Source: Lophium mytilinum (Eukaryota; Ascomycota; Dothideomycetes; Mytilinidiales; Mytilinidiaceae). From it: a stretch of DNA of 64,000 nt. The position numbers were made by a program, and so were the translations under genes. Where the stretch lies: contig MU004194.1 in assembly GCA_010093605.1 (NCBI GenBank), forward strand, positions 384,908 to 448,907, written 5' to 3'. The notes below the pieces were generated by a model. It worked only from the letters and a program-made list of their open reading frames with translations. It made no database searches and was not told where the DNA came from. This document shows positions 59,164 to 64,000 of the stretch, piece after piece; positions within the stretch are counted from its first letter, which is position 1, and each line of letters opens with the position of its first letter.

Positions 59164-59878
59164 GATACAGGTCATTTTAAGCCCATAAGTATCAATATGC
59201 TAAAGCCATTTGAGCAGAAGCTCCCGAGCGCGCGGGATTGATAGCGCTTTGTGAAGTCTTATCGATGAATCTGCACCCCGTCACGGTTTCATGCGGTGTA
59301 GGGGAAAGCCCATGGCATCCCCTATTGCAAGCTGTTTTCGTTGGATGGACCTAGCCACGGGACAAAGCAAGAGATCGACAGACAAGACGCAGTGAAAGTA
59401 GCTCTAGATAAATATAATCACCATTGACTTCAAGAGATCGATAAAGGAATTGACGGTAGACGGCAGGCTGATGAGTTGATTGATGGAGGAGTTGAAGGCT
59501 GAGTCCAAACCGCTAGCGGCGGTTTCGGTGAAACCCCCGGAGATTGTCAGCAATCACGTGATCTCCTCCATCACTCCCAGCACTCATATAGAAATTTTTG
59601 GAATTCGCTTCTACTGGATTTGACAACTCAAAAAGTGGCAATCATTCTCATCCGGCACAACAGGGTGGTCCTACTAGCTAGAATTCTCGGACCATGAAAT
59701 CAGTGAACATTTCTCCGCACCATGTAGAATTTCGTGACAGAGTATCCTACCAGAGTAACGTGTCAATACGTGGTCTTCTATGCCACTATCTACTTGTCAT
59801 CTATAGAGCGGTTTGGCAAATCTCATTCTACACAAGTATCCACACGAAAGTGATTTCACCGTCCTCCATTCCTATACC
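59164..59878. other. Promoter of IML1 and 3' flank of the GDSL-family gene
   Basis: About 715 bp without a convincing gene. Frames on the plus strand near 59694-60110 overlap the end of the GDSL-family gene in other frames and are chance. The region 59400-59600 is A-rich on the plus strand. Confidence 0.5.
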
Positions 59879-60829
59879 CTATGCAAAGTGTTTATCAATG
59901 GTCGCCTTCATATCTTTCGCAATCAGCTGGTGCACACGAGTCGTCGGCTGCACGAAGTTCATCCAAAAGTATTCATCTGCATGTTTCTGGACCATGCAAT
60001 CATTCCAAGCTGCATCCCCATCCCCGTCGCAAAAGCTTGTCAGTGGCTTGGTAAATCCGTTCGCGGCTGCATTCTCGGCTAGATCGGACACGAAGGTGAA
60101 GCTATCGTAGTAAATGACCTTGGACCCAAACTGCGTGAGGCCAGCCTTGAGAGCATCGTTGGCCTTCTGAATAACGTTTCCCCATGTCGTAACGCAGCCC
60201 GCGTCAGTTCCGCAAAGATACTTTGCAGTTACCGGGGCGATGTGCTTCGGGTAGATATTCGAGACGAAGACGTATGGCGCGCCACCGTTAAGAAGCTTCT
60301 TGACTGATGCCACAGTCTTGTCCGTAGCGTTGGCTGCGAACTGAGAGTTCTTTGGGTCGCCCTCCCAGAAAGCGTCGGTATGGGCACTGACATCGTTTTG
60401 GCCGACCCAGATGAATTGAAGAGCTTTCTTGATGTTGGAATGCGGTCCCGTTGTATAGTTGTTGATTTGGTCAACAAGCGAAGGAGCTCCGGCACCAGAC
60501 TTTGTATAGGCATTATCGAAAGTGGCGCCGCCACTACTTCCTCCGCAACAGCCCCCGAAGGCAAAATCTCGCATAGGAACTTTGAGGAGGTCGGTAAGAT
60601 ACGACACAGCTACAGGGCCGTTAGTCCAGGTACCAAACCCATAGACGTTTGCGGGGTCTCCAGTGATGCCATGGGCGTAGCTGCCGTTGCCGTTGTCGCT
60701 GAATTCATCCCCGAAAGCGACGAGCTGGTTGAAAGGATAGGCAGAGCGAGATGCAAAGGACGTCGGAGCTGCAAAGGCGGCTGTGAAAAGACTGAGCGCA
60801 CTCAATGCGCTAGAGATTTGATGGTACAT
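59879..60829 (-). CDS. Secreted GDSL-family (CE16-like) protein, probable pseudoenzyme
   Basis: This is a single-exon gene of 316 residues with a signal peptide (about 1-20, SALSLFTAAFAAP). The start is the ATG of MYHQISS; an earlier ATG at 60919 would spoil the signal peptide. The fold is that of GDSL/SGNH acylhydrolases of family CE16: block I around VAFGDEFSDNGNGS (residues 37-49), block II Gly in FAFGGCCGG, and block III GQND (143-146). The usual block I is GDS, but here Glu42 replaces the nucleophilic Ser. The usual D-x-x-H of block V is N-x-x-Q (Asn291, Gln294) just before PTT. The full catalytic triad is thus substituted while the rest of the fold is kept. It may bind rather than cut an ester. 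It lies at the edge of the RIP-mutated block. Confidence 0.85.
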   Translation of the reverse strand: MYHQISSALSALSLFTAAFAAPTSFASRSAYPFNQLVAFGDEFSDNGNGSYAHGITGDPANVYGFGTWTNGPVAVSYLTDLLKVPMRDFAFGGCCGGSSGGATFDNAYTKSGAGAPSLVDQINNYTTGPHSNIKKALQFIWVGQNDVSAHTDAFWEGDPKNSQFAANATDKTVASVKKLLNGGAPYVFVSNIYPKHIAPVTAKYLCGTDAGCVTTWGNVIQKANDALKAGLTQFGSKVIYYDSFTFVSDLAENAAANGFTKPLTSFCDGDGDAAWNDCMVQKHADEYFWMNFVQPTTRVHQLIAKDMKATIDKHFA

Positions 60830-61130
60830 GGTTCTCGAAACTTGTACGAGATAAAAGAGTGTGTTGTAGTGGATTGCTGAAGAGAAAAACGGCAGAGAGA
60901 AAAAGGAAACGTATTGCAAAGAACGACTTTTGAGATTGAAATCAGATGTTGTTTCTGCTGGGGAACTCCAAGGGTATTAAAAGGCATGGGCACGCCTAAG
61001 CCACACACGGCCCGCCATTAGGGCCTTTGTGCAGCAGGCCTTCCCCCGAGGAAAATCAAATTTTTTCGACGGCCGGCTGAACCTCGGGGGCTCACGTAAG
61101 CGAACTTAACTAAATTAGGCCATATTAGAC
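60830..61130. other. Promoter of the GDSL-family gene and border of the RIP block
   Basis: The left part is the 5' flank of the gene at 60829. From about 61000 the sequence contains GC-rich remnants (CCTTCCCCCGAGG, GACGGCCGGCTG) and then passes abruptly into AT-rich DNA. The last ordinary CpA sites are near 61094-61132. Confidence 0.5.
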
Positions 61131-64000
61131 ATAGAGTTCTTAGTACTTCCCTACTAACTTAATTTACTCTATATAAATTATATAAATACTATAACTCTAT
61201 AATATTAATAATATTAAGTAGAGTAATTAATATACTATATTTAATAGCTATATATATACTTATTTAGTACTATATAACTAAAATTTAATACTAAAGGCTT
61301 TAAAAAACTTATTAGTATATTTTATTCTTTTAGATACTTAATATAGTACTAGATAATAATATTAAAAAATAATACTAGTATACTATAGGACCTAGATCTT
61401 CTATATATTTATAGATATAGCTACTAACTAGCTAATAGCTTTATATATAATTAAATCTATTATCTAATACTACTTCTTAATCTCTATCTTTATTATAGCT
61501 ATAATATAATCTCTATTATAATATATTTCTAATATATATAATAGTATTATATACTCTCTAGTATATAATTACTATTATATAACTAGGCTTAGCGCTAGCC
61601 TTATCTACCTCTTAGCCGGCGCTCCGCGCTCTTCTTTTTTTCTAGTAGCTACTTTATCTATATATACTAATATTAGATCTTCTTTTAAGATTTACTATTA
61701 TACTATAATATAAAGTAGCTACTCTTCTAGCTTTTAAAAGTTTTTAAAAGTACTTTCTTTTCTATCTATCTATATATCTAGCTAATTTAATAGGCTAAAA
61801 TTTTAATATATAAACCTAATACTCTCTATATTAATATAGAGAGACTTAAAAGAAGGCTCTATAACTTTATAGTAAAGACTCTATATACTCTATCTACTAT
61901 AGTTAGCGCGTAGGCTCTATAAACCTACTTACTATTATATGTAACTAACTAATATAAGTATAGTTACTTTCTAATAATAGAGTAAAAACTATATATACTC
62001 TATTAGTAATAGACTAGTATATAGGCTTTATATATCTACTTACTACTATTACGCGTAACTAACTAGTCTATATATAGTTATTCTATTTTTATTTACTAAT
62101 TAAAAGTAGCCGCTAAGTATAGTACTAGCTACTTTAGAAAGTATATCTACTTTTAAGCTTTTATAGAGAACCTATACCCTCTACCTTATATTAATCTTTT
62201 TTCTCCCTTTTAAATAGTCTAATAGTGCTTACTAGCTAAGATATATATAACGCCCCTATAACTAGCTATACTAAGCTATAGTAGAAAAACTCTAACTCTA
62301 TATAGTATAGCTATACCTAGCGCGTAGTCTATAGATTTACCTTCTAGCAGTAACTCTAAAAAGTATCTAGTTATTCTTAGTTATACTTCTATTCTTTCTT
62401 CTAGCTTATAATTATAAGCTACTTAATCTACTCTTATATTTAACTCTTAAAAGGCGCATAAACTTAACTACTAAAAAAAGAAAGCTACCTATAAAATAGG
62501 CGGCGGAGGAGTATTATAATATTAATTAACTATAACTCTAAAAGCTCTTACTATACGCGCTAAGAAATTTAGTAATCTAGAACTAGATATTTACCTTCTA
62601 TTAAACTAATTTAGTACTAACCTACTATAGAGCTAAGCCTATTATAACCTTACTAACTCTACTAAGTAGAATACTAATAATAACGCCTATATAAATAAAG
62701 ATAAAAGTAAAGTTAAAGCTAAAGGTAAAGAAGTCTTTAAGTTATTTACTAAAATATCTATACTCTAAGCTATCTAATTTACTAAACCCCTTATTAATCT
62801 AATAACTCTAGTCTCCTCTTAAATTCTAATTACTTTAGAAAACTAGATTATTACTTCTACTACTAATACTATTATAATTCTAAATACCTACTCTAATCTT
62901 TCTCTTTAGAGCTAGCCTAATATAGCTAATATAGGCGCTAGCTCCGCTAGAGCTAGTAGTTATAAACCTAATTATTAATAGTCTCTTCTTATAGATAATA
63001 ATAATAATAGTATAGTCTTTACTATTAACCGCGCTAGGGACGGCTAGTCTATTAATATTACTATTAATAATATAGAAGAGCTCTATAATATAGCTTAAGA
63101 TAAATATATTAGTATTTATACTATACTACTTAACTATTATAAGAAACTAGGTAAGTTATATAAAGATATTAGAAATATAGTAGTAGCTATTTAATAGAAA
63201 GATAATAAAATTATATAGCTTTAAAAATAATAAGGCGCGTAGAATAGTATTATAATTTATAACCTTAAAGACTAAGCTAGTAAGCTCCGCTACTAAGTAG
63301 CTAAAATATATACTAATACTAAGAACTTTACTAATAAACGCGATAGTCTTACTAAGTAGCTAGAAGATAAGCGTAAGAAGACTAATACTTAGACTATTCT
63401 TAATACTAAGCTTTATATTAAGGTTAAAGGCCTTACTACTAAAGTAGTAAAGATTACCTTTTACTATAATTAATACTAATAGTAGTATAATATCTTCTAT
63501 ACTTAAGGTATAAAGTATAAGAAGAAGTATTAGTAAGCTATATAATAATAGCCTAAAGCGCGCTCTTAATAAGATAATACTACTAACTAAGGTAACTATA
63601 GCTATATCTCTAATAAAGGCAATAATAACTCTTCTAACTATAGTTATTTTATCTAACCTAACTTTTTATATAATCTAAACGCCTAACTTACTACTAGCCT
63701 CTACTAGCCCTATACTAAATTCCGCGACCTTTAAAAGTTTAAAGAATATAATAATATATCTAAGTATAAATTATAGAAAGCTTATATCTATACTATCTTC
63801 TAGAATAAACTTTAAGACTTCTATAATAAGTAAGCTAAGCTTAAGTATATTAAATTATACTATATTAAATACGCTAAAAGCATTATATATAGCTATACTT
63901 AATAGAACTACCTATAATAGGTTATTTCTTCTATACTCTTTAAATACTTATATAAGGTGGAGTATAGTTTAAGTCTTTATAGGGGTGCAATATTATTTAG
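61131..64000. repeat. RIP-mutated AT-rich repeat block
   Basis: About 2.9 kb with no coding gene. CpA and its partner TpG are nearly absent; I find only a handful, for example near 62225, 63620, 63881 and 63986. TpA is hugely enriched. CpG remains (GCGCG, GGCGGCGG), and so do CpT and CpC. This is what C-to-T mutation restricted to CpA sites leaves, the pattern of repeat-induced point mutation in Pezizomycotina. The block runs off the right edge, so the element length is unknown. Confidence 0.92.
63060..63985 (+). mobile_element. Gag-like relic of an LTR retrotransposon, heavily mutated by RIP
   Basis: One plus-strand frame keeps protein-like character between many stop codons. Its stops are all TAA or TAG, as expected when Gln and Trp codons with CpA on either strand were changed. 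An upstream Lys/Glu/Gln-rich part looks like a coiled coil. From 63727 the pattern K-F, then K-A-x-I-Y, then Q/N-K-L...AKLKYIK, then I-I-Y-S-Y, then LF-x-YL resembles fungal retrotransposon Gag domains. The open frame is destroyed, so this is a dead copy. Family assignment is tentative. No LTR, reverse transcriptase or integrase part is seen in the window. Confidence 0.45.

Noticed and set aside
61131-63985. CRISPR-like or satellite array in the AT-rich block
   Set aside because: There is no regular spacer/repeat spacing; the apparent repeats (TATATA, CTAATA) come from the loss of CpA/TpG.

Overview
The window is nuclear DNA of a filamentous ascomycete (Pezizomycotina). The genes are compact, with introns mostly 47-75 bp long that carry GT-AG ends and CTAAC-like branch points. 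Families present are typical of these fungi: a Clr5-domain protein, a BUD3-like RhoGEF, S28 peptidase, GPI-anchored secreted proteins and DHA1 transporters. The last 2.9 kb is an AT-rich block with the signature of repeat-induced point mutation (RIP). I cannot name the species.

Layout. 1-2.9 kb: no convincing coding gene, but a plausible spliced minus-strand transcript near the left edge. 2.9-25.5 kb: an accessory-looking stretch. It holds a small secreted GPI-type protein, a short two-exon protein, a short-chain dehydrogenase, a Baeyer-Villiger monooxygenase, a doubtful hypothetical ORF, a DHA1-type MFS exporter, a secreted PEBP-like protein, an F-box protein, an isochorismatase-like hydrolase, a KstD/fumarate-reductase-like flavoprotein, a JEN1-type monocarboxylate permease and an acidic hypothetical protein. 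25.7-35 kb: a secreted S28 prolyl peptidase, a vacuolar alkaline phosphatase and a Clr5-domain protein. 35.2-59.2 kb: conserved housekeeping genes. These are DCC1 (cohesion), a BUD3-like Rho GEF, CCT1 (chaperonin), cytosolic prolyl-tRNA synthetase, an FNIP/Lst4 homologue and IML1 (GATOR1/SEACIT). 59.9-60.8 kb: a secreted GDSL-family protein whose catalytic triad appears fully substituted. From about 61.1 kb to the right edge: RIP-degraded retroelement sequence with a Gag-like relic.

How the genes may work together. The best-supported functional link is the same-strand pair FNIP/Lst4 - IML1, both amino-acid inputs to TORC1. DCC1/BUD3 and CCT1/ProRS are head-to-head pairs with short shared promoters. 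The oxidoreductases and transporters in 4.5-24 kb could form a loose catabolic neighbourhood (alcohol/ketone oxidation, lactone formation, carboxylate uptake), but this is inference from families only. Exon coordinates below were derived by hand from splice motifs and reading-frame continuity.
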